Source: an uncultured Alloprevotella sp. (GTDB lineage: Bacteria > Bacteroidota > Bacteroidia > Bacteroidales > Bacteroidaceae). Taken from it: a stretch of DNA of 64,000 nt. The stretch is from positions 62,001 to 126,000 of the forward strand of contig CALUOQ010000005.1 in NCBI GenBank assembly GCA_944322325.1, written 5' to 3'. The position numbers were made by a program, and so were the translations under genes. Under the pieces are notes generated by a model, which had not been told where the DNA came from, ran no database searches, and saw only the letters and a program-made list of their open reading frames with translations. Positions 8,640 to 18,195 of the stretch are shown here, piece after piece. The stretch's first letter is position 1, and every line of letters begins with the position of its first letter.

Positions 8640-10037
8640 ATGAAACTTTCCACACTCGTCACCACCCTGACCCTCAGCCTTGCCCTCATGACAACGGCAA
8701 AACTTCGGGCCACGGATTTCATCCACTTCGACACGCCACTCTATAAGTACCGCGTGTACCTGACCGACAAAAAAGGCACGCCCTACTCCGTCAAGCGCCC
8801 CGAACAGTTTCTCTCGCAAAAATCCATTGAGCGGCGCAAACGACTGAAACTGAAAGTAGACAAACACGACCTGCCCCTGACGCCCGCCTATGTCGACGGC
8901 ATCCGCGCCAAAGGGCTGCGCGTGGTGAACAAAAGCAAGTGGAACAACACACTCGTCGTCGAAACCACCGACAGCACCCTGGCACAGTCGCTCACCACCC
9001 TGCCTTACGTCAAGAGCGTACGCCGCGTCTACACACGCCCTGACTCCATCGCAGCTCCCGACACGACAGACCGTCACAGCCGCCTGACCGGCAAGCTCGA
9101 CTCGACCGCCAACTACTACGGTCACGGCTACGGACAAATCGAGATGCTCAACGGCCTGCGCCTGCACGACGCCGGACTGCGCGGACAAGGCATGACAATA
9201 GCCGTCATCGACGGTGGTTTCTACAACGCCGACATCCTGCCCGGCTTGAAGGGAACCCGCATTCTCGGCACGCGTAACTTCGTTAACGACGACCCCGACG
9301 TCTATGCCGCCCACTGGCACGGAATGGCGGTGCTCTCCTGCATCGGTGCCCGGGCGCCCTATTCGCTCGTCGGGACAGCCCCCGAGGCTTCTTTCTACCT
9401 GCTCATGAGCGAAGACACGCCGACCGAGCACATGGTGGAAGAGGACAACTGGTGCGCAGCCGTCGAATACGCCGACAGCCTCGGTGTGGACATCATTACC
9501 AGCTCGCTCGGCTATTACACCTACGACGACCCGGCTGAAAGCCACACCTATCGTGAACTCGACGGCCGTACCGCCCTCAACAGCTGCACGGCTTCGCTCG
9601 CCGCCAGCCGCGGCATCCTGGTGCTCAACAGCGCCGGCAATGCAGGCAACGACCGATGGAAAAAGATCAGCGTGCCAGCCGACGCGACCGACATCCTCAC
9701 CGTAGGCGCTGTCGACAGCCTGCGTCGCAACACCCTCTTCTCCTCACTCGGCAACACGGCCGACGGCCGCATCAAACCCGACGTCATGGCCCTCGGCGAG
9801 GGCGCCGCGGCATTCGAAGTCGACGGTTCCATCACCCGCGTCAACGGCACGTCGTTCTCCACCCCTATCCTGTGCGGCATGGTGGCTTGCCTGTGGCAGG
9901 CCTTCCCCGACCGTCGCCCCGAGGAGGTCATCGACGCCGTCCGGCGCTCGGCTGACAACGCCAATCACCCGGACAACGTCTACGGATACGGCATCCCCGA
10001 CATGTGGAAGGCTTACCAGATACTCAAAGAGGACTGA
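8640..10037 (+). CDS. secreted subtilisin-like (S8) serine protease
   Basis: 465 residues with a signal peptide (ends near LRA). A short propeptide-like region of about 130 residues contains YRVYLTDKKGTPYS. The catalytic triad is complete: Asp191 in AVIDGGFYNAD, His227 in HWHGMAVLS and Ser405 in NGTSFSTPILCGM. Members occur in many Bacteroidales as extracytoplasmic proteases; substrates are unknown. There is no C-terminal sorting domain, and the protein ends soon after the catalytic domain. Confidence 0.9.
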   Translation: MKLSTLVTTLTLSLALMTTAKLRATDFIHFDTPLYKYRVYLTDKKGTPYSVKRPEQFLSQKSIERRKRLKLKVDKHDLPLTPAYVDGIRAKGLRVVNKSKWNNTLVVETTDSTLAQSLTTLPYVKSVRRVYTRPDSIAAPDTTDRHSRLTGKLDSTANYYGHGYGQIEMLNGLRLHDAGLRGQGMTIAVIDGGFYNADILPGLKGTRILGTRNFVNDDPDVYAAHWHGMAVLSCIGARAPYSLVGTAPEASFYLLMSEDTPTEHMVEEDNWCAAVEYADSLGVDIITSSLGYYTYDDPAESHTYRELDGRTALNSCTASLAASRGILVLNSAGNAGNDRWKKISVPADATDILTVGAVDSLRRNTLFSSLGNTADGRIKPDVMALGEGAAAFEVDGSITRVNGTSFSTPILCGMVACLWQAFPDRRPEEVIDAVRRSADNANHPDNVYGYGIPDMWKAYQILKED

Positions 10038-10044
10038 CCCGCGA

Positions 10045-11334
10045 ATGGAAGCCCTTAGCCTTTACGAGCTCAACAACCTGGTGCGCAGCCTCATCGACGC
10101 TACGTTCACGCAGACTTACTGGCTGAAAGCGGAACTGAGCGAGGTGCGCGAAAGCGAGGCTGGCCATTGCTACCTGACCTTTGTCGAAAAGGACGGGCGC
10201 AGCGACCAACCCGTGGCATTGGCCGAAGGGCGCATCTGGAAAAGCACGTACAACGTGTTACGCCCTTACTTTGAACGCGAAACCGGCCAGCGCCTCACCC
10301 CGGGCATGACGGTGCTTGTCGAGGTCAGCATCCATTTCCACGAACGCTATGGCTATTCGCTCTACGTCGAAGACATCGACCCGACCTACACTTTGGGCGA
10401 CCAGAGCCGGCACCGCCGAGAGATCGTGGCCCGGCTCGAACGTGAAGGTGTGGCGGCCCTAAACCGCGAACTGCCTTGGCCACGACCGGCCAACCGTATC
10501 GCCATCATTTCGAGCGCTACGGCAGCCGGACTGGGCGACTTCTGCCACCAGCTGGAGGCTTCACCCTACCGTTTCACCGCCCGGCTGTTCCAAGCCGTCA
10601 TGCAGGGCGAACAAACCGAAAGCAGCATTATCCACGCCTTGGACCGCATCGCGGAGGAACGCGACCAGTGGGACATTGTGGTCATCATACGGGGCGGAGG
10701 CGCTGTGAGCGACCTGAGCGGTTTCGACACGTACGACCTGGCCGACAACGTGGCGCAATTTCCCCTGCCGGTGCTGAGCGGCATCGGACACGAACGCGAC
10801 GAAACGGTCATCGACCTCGTCGCTTACGAGCGCCTTAAGACCCCGACCGCCGTCGCCGCCTATCTTATCGACCGCATGGCTGCCGAAGCTGACGCCCTCA
10901 ACAACCTGACCTCACGCATCAACCGTGCTGTCACGTCCCGCATGTATTGCGAAAAAATACGCTTTGACCACACGGCCAACCACTTGCTCTCCGCTTTCTC
11001 GCACTACGCCTCGTTTGAAAGCTACCGCGCCGATACCAAACTCCGCCGGCTGGCCATGGCCATAGAGCGACGCTCAATACGCGCCCATACGGATTTGCAA
11101 CAGCTGCGAAGCCGACTCGCGGCGGCAGCGTTGCGTCTACTCACCGACCAGCGCCACCACGTAGACCTCATCGGGCAACGTCTCGAAGCGACCGACCCCG
11201 ACCGCATTCTGCGCCTGGGATACAGCATCACGCTGAGTGAAGGAAAGCTCGTCACCTCTACGGACAAAGTGCGCCCCGGCGACCGCCTCACCACCCGTCT
11301 GGCTGATGGCACCATCGAAAGCGTCGTCCAATAA
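10045..11334 (+). CDS. xseA: exodeoxyribonuclease VII large subunit
   Basis: 429 residues. The N-terminal OB-fold begins at [16 protein letters not shown]. The catalytic core carries the family signatures [14 protein letters not shown] and [15 protein letters not shown] coiled-coil region follows, and the C-terminal segment [15 protein letters not shown] is typical. With XseB it degrades single-stranded DNA into oligonucleotides during repair. It begins 7 bases after the subtilase stop and is followed 20 bases later by xseB. Confidence 0.95.
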   Translation: MEALSLYELNNLVRSLIDATFTQTYWLKAELSEVRESEAGHCYLTFVEKDGRSDQPVALAEGRIWKSTYNVLRPYFERETGQRLTPGMTVLVEVSIHFHERYGYSLYVEDIDPTYTLGDQSRHRREIVARLEREGVAALNRELPWPRPANRIAIISSATAAGLGDFCHQLEASPYRFTARLFQAVMQGEQTESSIIHALDRIAEERDQWDIVVIIRGGGAVSDLSGFDTYDLADNVAQFPLPVLSGIGHERDETVIDLVAYERLKTPTAVAAYLIDRMAAEADALNNLTSRINRAVTSRMYCEKIRFDHTANHLLSAFSHYASFESYRADTKLRRLAMAIERRSIRAHTDLQQLRSRLAAAALRLLTDQRHHVDLIGQRLEATDPDRILRLGYSITLSEGKLVTSTDKVRPGDRLTTRLADGTIESVVQ

Positions 11335-11354
11335 CCCCAAGTACACCGAAACTT

Positions 11355-11579
11355 ATGGCAAAGAAAGAGAAACTGACTTACGAACAAGCGATGCAACGTC
11401 TCGAAAGCATCGTCCGACAGGTGGAAAACAACGAAATCGGCATCGACCGCCTCACCGAGACTCTCAAAGAGGCCCGCACGCTGGTCAAGCAGTGCAAAAC
11501 ACAGCTCTACGCCGTCGACAAGGACATCCGCACCATCCTGCAAGAAGACGAAGACGAGGCTTCCACCGCTCAGGAGTAA
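11355..11579 (+). CDS. xseB: exodeoxyribonuclease VII small subunit
   Basis: 74 residues. The family pattern [20 protein letters not shown] is followed by a second helix with [19 protein letters not shown]. The small helical subunit assembles in several copies on XseA. Its position directly after xseA is the usual operon arrangement. Confidence 0.94.
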   Translation: MAKKEKLTYEQAMQRLESIVRQVENNEIGIDRLTETLKEARTLVKQCKTQLYAVDKDIRTILQEDEDEASTAQE

Positions 11580-11599
11580 GCCGAACCGGCTTTTTTCCG

Positions 11600-11607
11600 T
11601 ACCTTTG
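11600..11607 (+). promoter_or_regulatory. -7 box upstream of trmB
   Basis: TACCTTTG matches TAnnTTTG and lies about 100 bases before the trmB ATG at 11711, just after the xseB stop. Confidence 0.65.
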
Positions 11608-11710
11608 CGGACGACAGCTGCGAGATGATACTACCATCCGGACGTCAGCATCCACCACAAGGGACTCGCTACCGCTGATGCCGGACCGACCTCTCACAAC
11701 GACTACGCAC

Positions 11711-12490
11711 ATGGCAAAAAACAAACTGGCAAAATTTGCGGACATGGCCTCGTATCCCCACGTGGTCGAAGCTCCGTTTGACGCCCTCGACGACCGGCCT
11801 TTCCCGCTCCGGGGCCATTGGCACGAGGACTTCTTCCATAACGACCGGCCCATCGTGCTCGAACTCGGATGCGGTCGCGGGGAATACACGGTCGGCCTTG
11901 GCCGCCTCTTTCCGGACAAGAATTTCATCGGAGTCGACATCAAAGGAGCCCGCATGTGGAGCGGAGCGACCGAATCGCTGCGCGAAGGCATGACGAACGT
12001 CGGTTTCCTGCGTACGCGCATCGAATTCATCGACCGTTTCTTTGCGCCGGACGAGGTGAGCGAACTGTGGCTCACGTTCAGCGACCCGCAAATGAAAAAA
12101 GCGACCAAGCGGCTCACGTCGACTTACTTCCTCGAACGTTACCGCCGCTTTCTTGTCGATGGCGGCCTCGTTCACGTGAAAACGGACAGCCCCTTCCTGT
12201 TTACCTACACCAACTACATGATTGAAGCCAACCGCCTGCCGGTGGATTTCCGCAGCGACGACCTCTACCATACCGTCTTGGCCACCGGCAATGACGACGA
12301 GGTGAAACGCATTCTCGGCATCCAGACATACTATGAGCAGCAGTGGCTGGCCCGGGGACTGACCATCAAATACCTGAAGTTCCGCCTGCCGCAAACGGGC
12401 GCACTCGTGGAACCCGATGTCGAGATAGAACTCGACTCCTACCGCAGCTACAACCGTAGCAAACGCTCCAGCCTGACCACCTCAAAGTAA
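11711..12490 (+). CDS. trmB: tRNA (guanine-N7-)-methyltransferase TrmB
   Basis: 259 residues from ATG 11711. The frame is open much further upstream, but the family starts at [20 protein letters not shown] and a -7 box sits between. The SAM-binding motif is [16 protein letters not shown], and the acidic catalytic segment is [17 protein letters not shown], which corresponds to the FxDPWPKKRHxKRR motif of other bacteria in a variant form. It methylates G46 in the variable loop of tRNA. Confidence 0.92.
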   Translation: MAKNKLAKFADMASYPHVVEAPFDALDDRPFPLRGHWHEDFFHNDRPIVLELGCGRGEYTVGLGRLFPDKNFIGVDIKGARMWSGATESLREGMTNVGFLRTRIEFIDRFFAPDEVSELWLTFSDPQMKKATKRLTSTYFLERYRRFLVDGGLVHVKTDSPFLFTYTNYMIEANRLPVDFRSDDLYHTVLATGNDDEVKRILGIQTYYEQQWLARGLTIKYLKFRLPQTGALVEPDVEIELDSYRSYNRSKRSSLTTSK

Positions 12491-12506
12491 CTCCAAAATC
12501 ACGAAC

Positions 12507-13607
12507 ATGACGATATACCCCCAACTCATCACCGACGCCCTGCGCCAAGTGCGCTATCCGGGCAACGGAAAGAACCTCGTCGAGGCCGGCATGGTCGAGG
12601 ACGACCTCCGCATCGACGGCATGGACGTCAGCTTCTCCCTCATCTTTGACAAACCCACCGACCCGTTCATCAAGTCGGTCGTCAAGTCGGCCGAAGCCGC
12701 CATTCACACCTACGTGGACAAGGCCGTGCGTGTCGACATACGCGTCAAGACCATCCAACAAGCCCGCCCCGAGCCCGGAAAGATGCTGCCTGGCGTAAAA
12801 AACATCATCGCCGTCAGCTCGGGCAAAGGTGGCGTAGGCAAGAGCACCGTGGCCGCCAACTTGGCCGTCGCCCTGGCCCGTCTCGACTATAAGGTCGGTC
12901 TTCTCGATGCCGACATTTTCGGCCCCTCAGTGCCCAAGATGTTCCACCTCGAGCAGACCCAGATTTTCGGCGAGATGCGCGACGGCCGACAGGTGATTAT
13001 CCCGGCCGAAAAGTACGGCGTACGCATCCTTTCGATCGGTTTCTTCGTCAACCCCGACACAGCGACCCTGTGGCGCGGCGGTATGGCTTCGAACGCGCTC
13101 AAACAGCTCATCGGCGATGCCGCTTGGGACGAACTGGACTACCTTATCCTTGACACGCCTCCCGGTACGAGCGACATTCACCTCACCCTGCTGCAAACGC
13201 TGGCTATCACGGGCGCAGTCATCGTCTCCACCCCGCAGGCCGTCGCCTTGGCCGACGCGCGCAAGGGCATCGACATGTACCGCAACGAGAAAGTGAACGT
13301 GCCCATCCTCGGGCTGGTCGAGAACATGGCGTGGTTCACCCCGGCCGAACTGCCGCAGAACCGCTATTACCTATTCGGCCGCGAAGGCGTCAAGCGCCTG
13401 GCCGAGGAAATGCAGGTGCCCCTGCTGGCCCAAATCCCCATTGTGCAGAGCATCTGCGAGAGCGGCGACGAGGGCGAGCCCGCCGCCATCCACGACGATA
13501 CCATGACGGGCATCGCTTTCCGCCAGCTGGCAGAAGCCGTCGTCCGCGAGACCGAAAAGCGCAACGCCGAACTTCCCCCCACGCAGATAGTCGAAATGAA
13601 AAAGTAA
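12507..13607 (+). CDS. Mrp/ApbC-family iron-sulfur carrier ATPase
   Basis: 366 residues. An N-terminal MIP18/DUF59 domain covers about residues 1-90. A deviant Walker A, SSGKGGVGKSTVAANLA, follows near residue 105, with DADIFGPSVPKMF and LDTPPGTSDIHLTLLQ after it. It is expected to carry or deliver Fe-S clusters in the cytoplasm. The CxxC pair found near the C-terminus of enterobacterial ApbC is absent; the corresponding stretch reads ENMAWFTPAELPQNRYY. So if it holds a cluster, the ligands must be elsewhere. It starts 16 bases after trmB. Confidence 0.9.
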   Translation: MTIYPQLITDALRQVRYPGNGKNLVEAGMVEDDLRIDGMDVSFSLIFDKPTDPFIKSVVKSAEAAIHTYVDKAVRVDIRVKTIQQARPEPGKMLPGVKNIIAVSSGKGGVGKSTVAANLAVALARLDYKVGLLDADIFGPSVPKMFHLEQTQIFGEMRDGRQVIIPAEKYGVRILSIGFFVNPDTATLWRGGMASNALKQLIGDAAWDELDYLILDTPPGTSDIHLTLLQTLAITGAVIVSTPQAVALADARKGIDMYRNEKVNVPILGLVENMAWFTPAELPQNRYYLFGREGVKRLAEEMQVPLLAQIPIVQSICESGDEGEPAAIHDDTMTGIAFRQLAEAVVRETEKRNAELPPTQIVEMKK

Positions 13608-13693
13608 ACCTGAAGAAGTTGCAAAAATCACAACAGATAAAGAAACCGTCACCAAACTCCGAACCGCTTCTTCACTCAAATAAAAATTTTACA

Positions 13694-13728
13694 CCCCATC
13701 GGCCAAGAACAAGGCCGATGGGGCTTTT
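13694..13728. terminator. terminator after the Mrp gene
   Basis: Perfect 11-bp inverted repeat CCCCATCGGCC / GGCCGATGGGG (13694-13704 and 13713-13723), followed by CTTTT on the plus strand and preceded by AAAAATTTT, so it can serve both convergent genes. Confidence 0.85.
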
Positions 13729-13740
13729 CGCAACCCAATC

Positions 13741-14787
13741 CTACCCCATGCCTCCGCTATCGGACTCCTCCATGAAGTCCAGCAAATCTCGCTCAGCGAG
13801 CTTATCAAAATCCGAACGGAACGACTTGTCTTGCAACAGACGGTATTTCTCAAACTCACTCTCGGCATACGATTTTGCCTGCTCAGCCGAAATCATTCCC
13901 CCGTCAGTCAAGACAGGTCGGTCATCATTCTCCAGAAACTTGTCTATACGGGTTGCCCAGTCCTCCATGGTCATCGGAATATGGCGCTTAGCCCTGTCCT
14001 CGGCCAAGTCTAAGAAAGCACTGACTATGCGCCCCATTGATTCCAGCTCCTCCTGAGTCAGATAATTTTTCGCCACGACCACATCCGTTTTCACTATCTT
14101 GCCATCTGGGGCATTCTCCCACGTGGTCAGTCCCATATGCTCTCTTTCTGCGCAAGCCCTTTCGCGAATCAGTTCGGCAGCCGTATGCCCATGAATGGCA
14201 AAGTGCATCTTATTTTGCATTTTCTTAAAAAACATACGGGTAGTCGGGGCGTCCCGATTGTAGTCGATGCTGGTGGCGTAGATATCGGTCAGTTTCTGGT
14301 AAAAGCGTCGCTCGCTTAACCGGATCTCCCGGATTTCGGCCAGCAGATGCTCAAAGTAATCTTCACTAAGGAATGTGCCATTCTCCATGCGCTTTCGGTC
14401 AACGACATAACCCCGAATAGCGAATTGCCGCAAGACGGACGTACACCATTGTCGGAACTGAGTCGCCCGGACCGAGTTGGCGCGGTAACCGACCGATATC
14501 ACAGCGTCAAGATTGTAGTACTTCGTCGCATAAGTTTTCCCGTCCGCGGCAGTTCGTCGGAATTTCCGACAAACTGAAGCCTCCTGCAATTCCTGACTCA
14601 GGAATACATTCCGTAGATGTTCGGCTATTGTCGAGCGGCTCTTGTCGAACAAAACAGCAATAGCATCCTGCGTAAGCCAAAGCGTTTCGTCCTGATACAG
14701 GACTTCTATGCCCTGTTCTTTGCTCTCAATCTGAAAAATAAGAAATTCTACAGTACTGTTATGTATTTGAAGCTTTCTGTTCATCAT
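13741..14787 (-). CDS. RhuM-family protein
   Basis: 348 residues from ATG 14787 (MMNRKLQIHNSTVEFL). An upstream extension of the frame is basic and unlike the family. Recognisable RhuM segments are LWLTQDAIAVLFDKSRSTI near the N-terminus (a helix-turn-helix-like region), YYNLDAVISVGYRANSVRATQFRQW, and the C-terminal AEDRAKRHIPMTMEDW. The family was first named from a Salmonella pathogenicity island, but its biochemical role is unknown. Members usually occur in variable islands. Here it stands alone between a terminator and the end of the capsule operon, and its base composition is less GC-rich than the neighbouring housekeeping genes. Confidence 0.85.
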   Translation of the reverse strand: MMNRKLQIHNSTVEFLIFQIESKEQGIEVLYQDETLWLTQDAIAVLFDKSRSTIAEHLRNVFLSQELQEASVCRKFRRTAADGKTYATKYYNLDAVISVGYRANSVRATQFRQWCTSVLRQFAIRGYVVDRKRMENGTFLSEDYFEHLLAEIREIRLSERRFYQKLTDIYATSIDYNRDAPTTRMFFKKMQNKMHFAIHGHTAAELIRERACAEREHMGLTTWENAPDGKIVKTDVVVAKNYLTQEELESMGRIVSAFLDLAEDRAKRHIPMTMEDWATRIDKFLENDDRPVLTDGGMISAEQAKSYAESEFEKYRLLQDKSFRSDFDKLAERDLLDFMEESDSGGMG

Positions 14788-14971
14788 CCTTTCGATTAGA
14801 AACACGGCCTTTGCCCAACGGCGCAATAAAATTACGACACCTTCACCCAATCACCAAGCCTTTAATCACATTTCTCCTACAAAATCCCATACTCGGCACG
14901 TTATCAACCGCTAAAGCAGGAGAACATTCCCATCCCCGAAGTGGGCGTATTGAATACTTGCCCCACAAGAA

Positions 14972-15016
14972 ATCGCCTTGCGGCCGGGAGAAAATCCTCC
15001 CCGGCTGCAAGGCGAT
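14972..15016 (-). terminator. terminator at the end of the capsule operon
   Basis: Near-perfect hairpin ATCGCCTTGC...GCAAGGCGAT (14972-14981 and 15007-15016) with a GCCGGG/CCCCGGC inner stem. On the minus strand it is followed by ATTTCTTG. It lies 27 bases past the last gene of the minus-strand operon. Confidence 0.75.
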
Positions 15017-15042
15017 GGATAAAGGGCCTCCTCTGTCGAGGC

Positions 15043-15462
15043 TCAGAACTTCCTGAAGTAGAGCGTCGCCACGTCGGAGCGGAGCGTCAGGTGGTCATCG
15101 TCCACCGCCACGACGTGCAGCACGTTATCGGTAGCAAACAGGCCGAAAGGCTGTAGCTCGTCCGTCGTGGCCAGCCGCCCTTCGTCGCCTCGGGGACGCA
15201 GTTCGCGGATAACCACCTCCGCGCGCCCCTCATCGTAGGCAAAGCGTCCGATGTAGGTGCCATAACCCTCGCCGCCCTTATCGGCCAACTCGACGACCTG
15301 GAGCTGAATACTGTAATACAGCCGGCGGCAATCGCGCACCTCGCCGTCCGTCGTTTCGTAGCGGAGCAGTTGCCACTGCCCGTCGAGCGCGCCGTTCATC
15401 GGCGCCTTCGCGCAGCCCGCCAGCGTCAGGCAAAGGAGAAACAAGTACAGAAGTCTATTCAT
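15043..15462 (-). CDS. lipocalin-like lipoprotein at the end of the capsule operon
   Basis: 139 residues. Signal peptide with lipobox LTLAGC (mature start at Cys17). The remainder (GALDGQWQLLRYETTDG, GYGTYIGRFAYDEG, VVAVDDDHLTLRSD, LYFRKF) has the alternating strand pattern of the small lipocalin-like lipoproteins common in this order. The ligand is unknown. It overlaps the upstream Wzi-like gene by 4 bases (ATGA), so the two are translationally coupled. Confidence 0.65.
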   Translation of the reverse strand: MNRLLYLFLLCLTLAGCAKAPMNGALDGQWQLLRYETTDGEVRDCRRLYYSIQLQVVELADKGGEGYGTYIGRFAYDEGRAEVVIRELRPRGDEGRLATTDELQPFGLFATDNVLHVVAVDDDHLTLRSDVATLYFRKF

Positions 15463-16979
15463 CGTAAAGCCTTTTTCGCGCGACGTCCCAGCCAGCCGTC
15501 CTTGCGCACGGTCAGCTGGACGCCCGTGTTGTCGCCCAGATAGCTACCGCGGTCCACCCCCAGCGCCGCGGCGGCCGACCATCCCTGCCACCGGCGGGGC
15601 CGCCAACGCACCTCCCACAGCGAGTGGACCTCGCGCTGCACGTTGTCAAGCGGATCACGATACCGTCCCCAGTGGCGGACGTAGCTCACGAGCACGCGCC
15701 ACGACCAGTCCCGCGCCGGCTCGCCGCGAAGACCCACATGATGGGCCAACACGCGGTTGCTGCGAAAGCGGATAACATGGTCAGCGTTGTAGAGCGGTCC
15801 CGGCAGCAAGGGATTGCCCATCCCCATACCCCAGTGCTGCCATCCGAGGTAGAGACCGTTGTTATAGTAGTCATCGTTGGCGCTCACCTGATACTCGGGC
15901 ATCGCCCCGGCGTAGCCGTCGTACAGGATGGGGCCGCTCTGGTCCTTCGTCCCGAGCCCTTCCCACACCAGCGTGCTGAGCCACCGGTTGCGGGGGAAGT
16001 CCACCTGCACGCCGATGTGCCCGTCGCGCCACCGGCCGTACTGGAAAAACATCTGCGAGTGGTCCTCGAACATGTGCTCGTAGTAAAGGCGCACGCGCCA
16101 GCCCTCCGCCGGCCAAGCCGTGAAGGCGAAGTTCCAGCTGCCGACGTGGTTGCCGTACACGTTGACCTGCTCGCCCCCCGGCGTGTCGTCGCCGCCCGCC
16201 GAGGGGATGATCATCTTGAGCGCATCGTCGATGCCCGAAGGCAGGTCGTAGACCAGGTGCGCCCGCCGGTCGGCATCGTAAGCGTAGACCTTGCCGCCGA
16301 ATTGTGCCGCCATCAACAGGCCGAACTCCAGCTCCAGCGGGAAGCGTTCGCGCCGCCCAAGGCGGAAATAGATGGACTTGCTGTGGTAGAACACATCGGT
16401 CAGGTAATTCGACGCCCGCCGGGCAAAGTCGCGCTGCCAGCCGTCGTCCGTGAAACGGCCGTAGGCGATGTGCCCCTTCAGGGCCAGCCACTGCTTCGTA
16501 CCGGGCACGGCCACATACTCGGGTATCTCCAGGCGCGCCTGGGGCACGGGCCGCGCGTTGCTACCCTCGACCATGGCGCCGCTGCTCAGCTCCGGGTCCT
16601 TCATCTCTGGCCAACGCTCCTTGCTGCCGAGGCTCAGGTTGCCCCAGCGCCAGCCCACGTCGGCATAGGCCTGCTGCATGACAAACGGGGCCGTCTGCCC
16701 GTAAGTTCCTGCCAAGTCCAGCCCGGCCCCGACGCGCCAACCGCGATTCAGCTCGCGCCGCCAGACCACGCCGGCGCGCAGGTAGGCGCTCCGCGTCTCC
16801 ACCCCCGAGAGGCCCTGCCGGTTGGCCGTGAACCACAGTGGCGCGTAACGGCCACGCCCCGCCACGGCGCCGGCCTCGACGCGGTAGGTCAACGCCTGTC
16901 GCGCCGTGTCGGGTACCGGGACTTGTGCCTCTGCGGTCGTCGCCATCACTACCGAAAGAATCAAAAGTAATTTTCTCAT
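15459..16979 (-). CDS. capsule assembly Wzi-family outer-membrane protein
   Basis: 506 residues with a signal peptide ending in AEA. The body is rich in alternating beta strands with aromatic ends, as in the Wzi barrel. Typical segments are YRVEAGAVAGRGRYAPLWFT, YADVGWRWGNLSLGSKE and HIAYGRFTDDGWQRDF. Wzi anchors capsular polysaccharide to the outer surface in Escherichia coli; members of this family are often near capsule loci in Bacteroidales. It lies near the promoter-distal end of the capsule operon and shares an ATGA overlap with the lipoprotein gene after it. The 73-base gap upstream contains most of a repeat element. Confidence 0.8.
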   Translation of the reverse strand: MRKLLLILSVVMATTAEAQVPVPDTARQALTYRVEAGAVAGRGRYAPLWFTANRQGLSGVETRSAYLRAGVVWRRELNRGWRVGAGLDLAGTYGQTAPFVMQQAYADVGWRWGNLSLGSKERWPEMKDPELSSGAMVEGSNARPVPQARLEIPEYVAVPGTKQWLALKGHIAYGRFTDDGWQRDFARRASNYLTDVFYHSKSIYFRLGRRERFPLELEFGLLMAAQFGGKVYAYDADRRAHLVYDLPSGIDDALKMIIPSAGGDDTPGGEQVNVYGNHVGSWNFAFTAWPAEGWRVRLYYEHMFEDHSQMFFQYGRWRDGHIGVQVDFPRNRWLSTLVWEGLGTKDQSGPILYDGYAGAMPEYQVSANDDYYNNGLYLGWQHWGMGMGNPLLPGPLYNADHVIRFRSNRVLAHHVGLRGEPARDWSWRVLVSYVRHWGRYRDPLDNVQREVHSLWEVRWRPRRWQGWSAAAALGVDRGSYLGDNTGVQLTVRKDGWLGRRAKKALR

Positions 16980-17024
16980 TCTTCTTTATTACGTTTGTTA
17001 TCACGGAAGGGGCACTTCGGAAAA

Positions 17025-17083
17025 ACAAGTACTACGACAGATTTTACAAGTACTACGACAGTCGCGACTGTCGTAGTACTTGT
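17025..17083. repeat. 21-bp-period palindromic element, copy 2 (3 units), at the end of a gene
   Basis: Units start at 17025, 17046 and 17067. The first two are identical (ACAAGTACTACGACAG), and the third is the inverse. Positions 17046-17083 form a perfect 38-bp palindrome. The minus-strand nucleotidyltransferase gene ends inside the element: its last ten codons and its TAG stop (17053-17055) are element sequence. Confidence 0.9.
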
Positions 17084-18192
17084 TTTCGCCACCTCAGCGC
17101 CCGCCAGCCGAAACGGCACAGATTCGCCGTCTTGCCCACCCATGCCGCCCACAACTCGGCGGGCACAAACCGCGCCACCCGGCGGCTACGCCGGCAAAGC
17201 AACCGCAGCTTGCGCAGGCGGGGAAAGCGGCGCTCCCATCGGCGGACGGCGAAACCCTGCCCATAGTTACCGCTCTCCATCACAAGGTCCAGCAGAACGG
17301 CGGCCCGCCGATCGTCGCGCTGCCAGCGGTAGGGAACCTCCGTCACAGCGAGGCCCAAGCGGTCCACGGCCAGCGTCGTGACGGCGTCGGTCAGCAAGGT
17401 AAGCCGGAGTGCGCGGATCTGCCCATCGAGCCAGTCTGCGTCTATCTCGTCGCGCCGACGACGAACATACATCACAATGTCACACAGCTGGCGCAGCCCC
17501 ACGCCCTCGCTGACCAAGTGGTTGGCGAAATGCACCAGCAAGTGGAGCAATCCCACGGTAGGCGGCAACGTCGCCACCTGCCGCCCGCCTACCTCCAGCC
17601 ATGCGGGTGCTTCGCGTCGCAACCCTTCGGCACAGGCCGCCTGTAAGCGACGGTTGAGCCGACGGTGGTAGAATTGGGACAGGCGGAAGTGATTCTCCAC
17701 ACTGAAACCCCGCCAACGGAACTCGATGTGCTTCGTCACTCGCGGGTCGTAAGGCGACGCGTCCTTTCCATGAACCCTCGCCCAGCGGTCGACGCGGTCG
17801 AAATTGCAGGGAACGTAGACGTCAATGTCGCCCGACGTGCGCCATTCGGGATGAGCGTAGAGGGCGGCCACGGCATGCCCCTTGAGCAACAAGGGCGCCG
17901 CGCCCAACCCGTCGTAAACGGCAAACAGCTCCGCTACCTGCCGCCCCATCTCGACGTTCACCTCCTCAACACGCCTCGCGTAGGCGTAAAGCACCAGCAC
18001 CACGTCGCGCGGCGGCCGGCTATCCGGCTCGGCCAACGTGGCGGCAGCGTACAACAGGCCCTCCACGCGCTGGCGCCGGGCCTCGGTCAAGGCCACGCGC
18101 CAATCCTCCGCCGACAACGCCGGCGGGCATTGCTCCGTGAGCGCACAGCGCAACAGGGAGAGGAGGGCGGTCGCAACCGCATGTTCGGCCAA
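17053..18192 (-). CDS. nucleotidyltransferase-fold protein of the capsule locus (NTP_transf_5 type)
   Basis: 379 residues. The central motif LRTSGDIDVYVP-like segment (WRTSGDIDVYVP, near residue 125) is the GSxxDxD signature of the nucleotidyltransferase fold, preceded by LLLKGHAVAALYAHPE. The family is frequent in capsule loci, but its substrate is not established. The C-terminus is unusual: the last ten residues, KQVLRQSRLS, are encoded by one of the dispersed 21-bp-period elements, which also supplies the stop codon. The gene lies 3 bases after the WecG-like gene in the same operon. Confidence 0.7.
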   Translation of the reverse strand: MAEHAVATALLSLLRCALTEQCPPALSAEDWRVALTEARRQRVEGLLYAAATLAEPDSRPPRDVVLVLYAYARRVEEVNVEMGRQVAELFAVYDGLGAAPLLLKGHAVAALYAHPEWRTSGDIDVYVPCNFDRVDRWARVHGKDASPYDPRVTKHIEFRWRGFSVENHFRLSQFYHRRLNRRLQAACAEGLRREAPAWLEVGGRQVATLPPTVGLLHLLVHFANHLVSEGVGLRQLCDIVMYVRRRRDEIDADWLDGQIRALRLTLLTDAVTTLAVDRLGLAVTEVPYRWQRDDRRAAVLLDLVMESGNYGQGFAVRRWERRFPRLRKLRLLCRRSRRVARFVPAELWAAWVGKTANLCRFGWRALRWRKQVLRQSRLS

Positions 18193-18195
18193 GGC

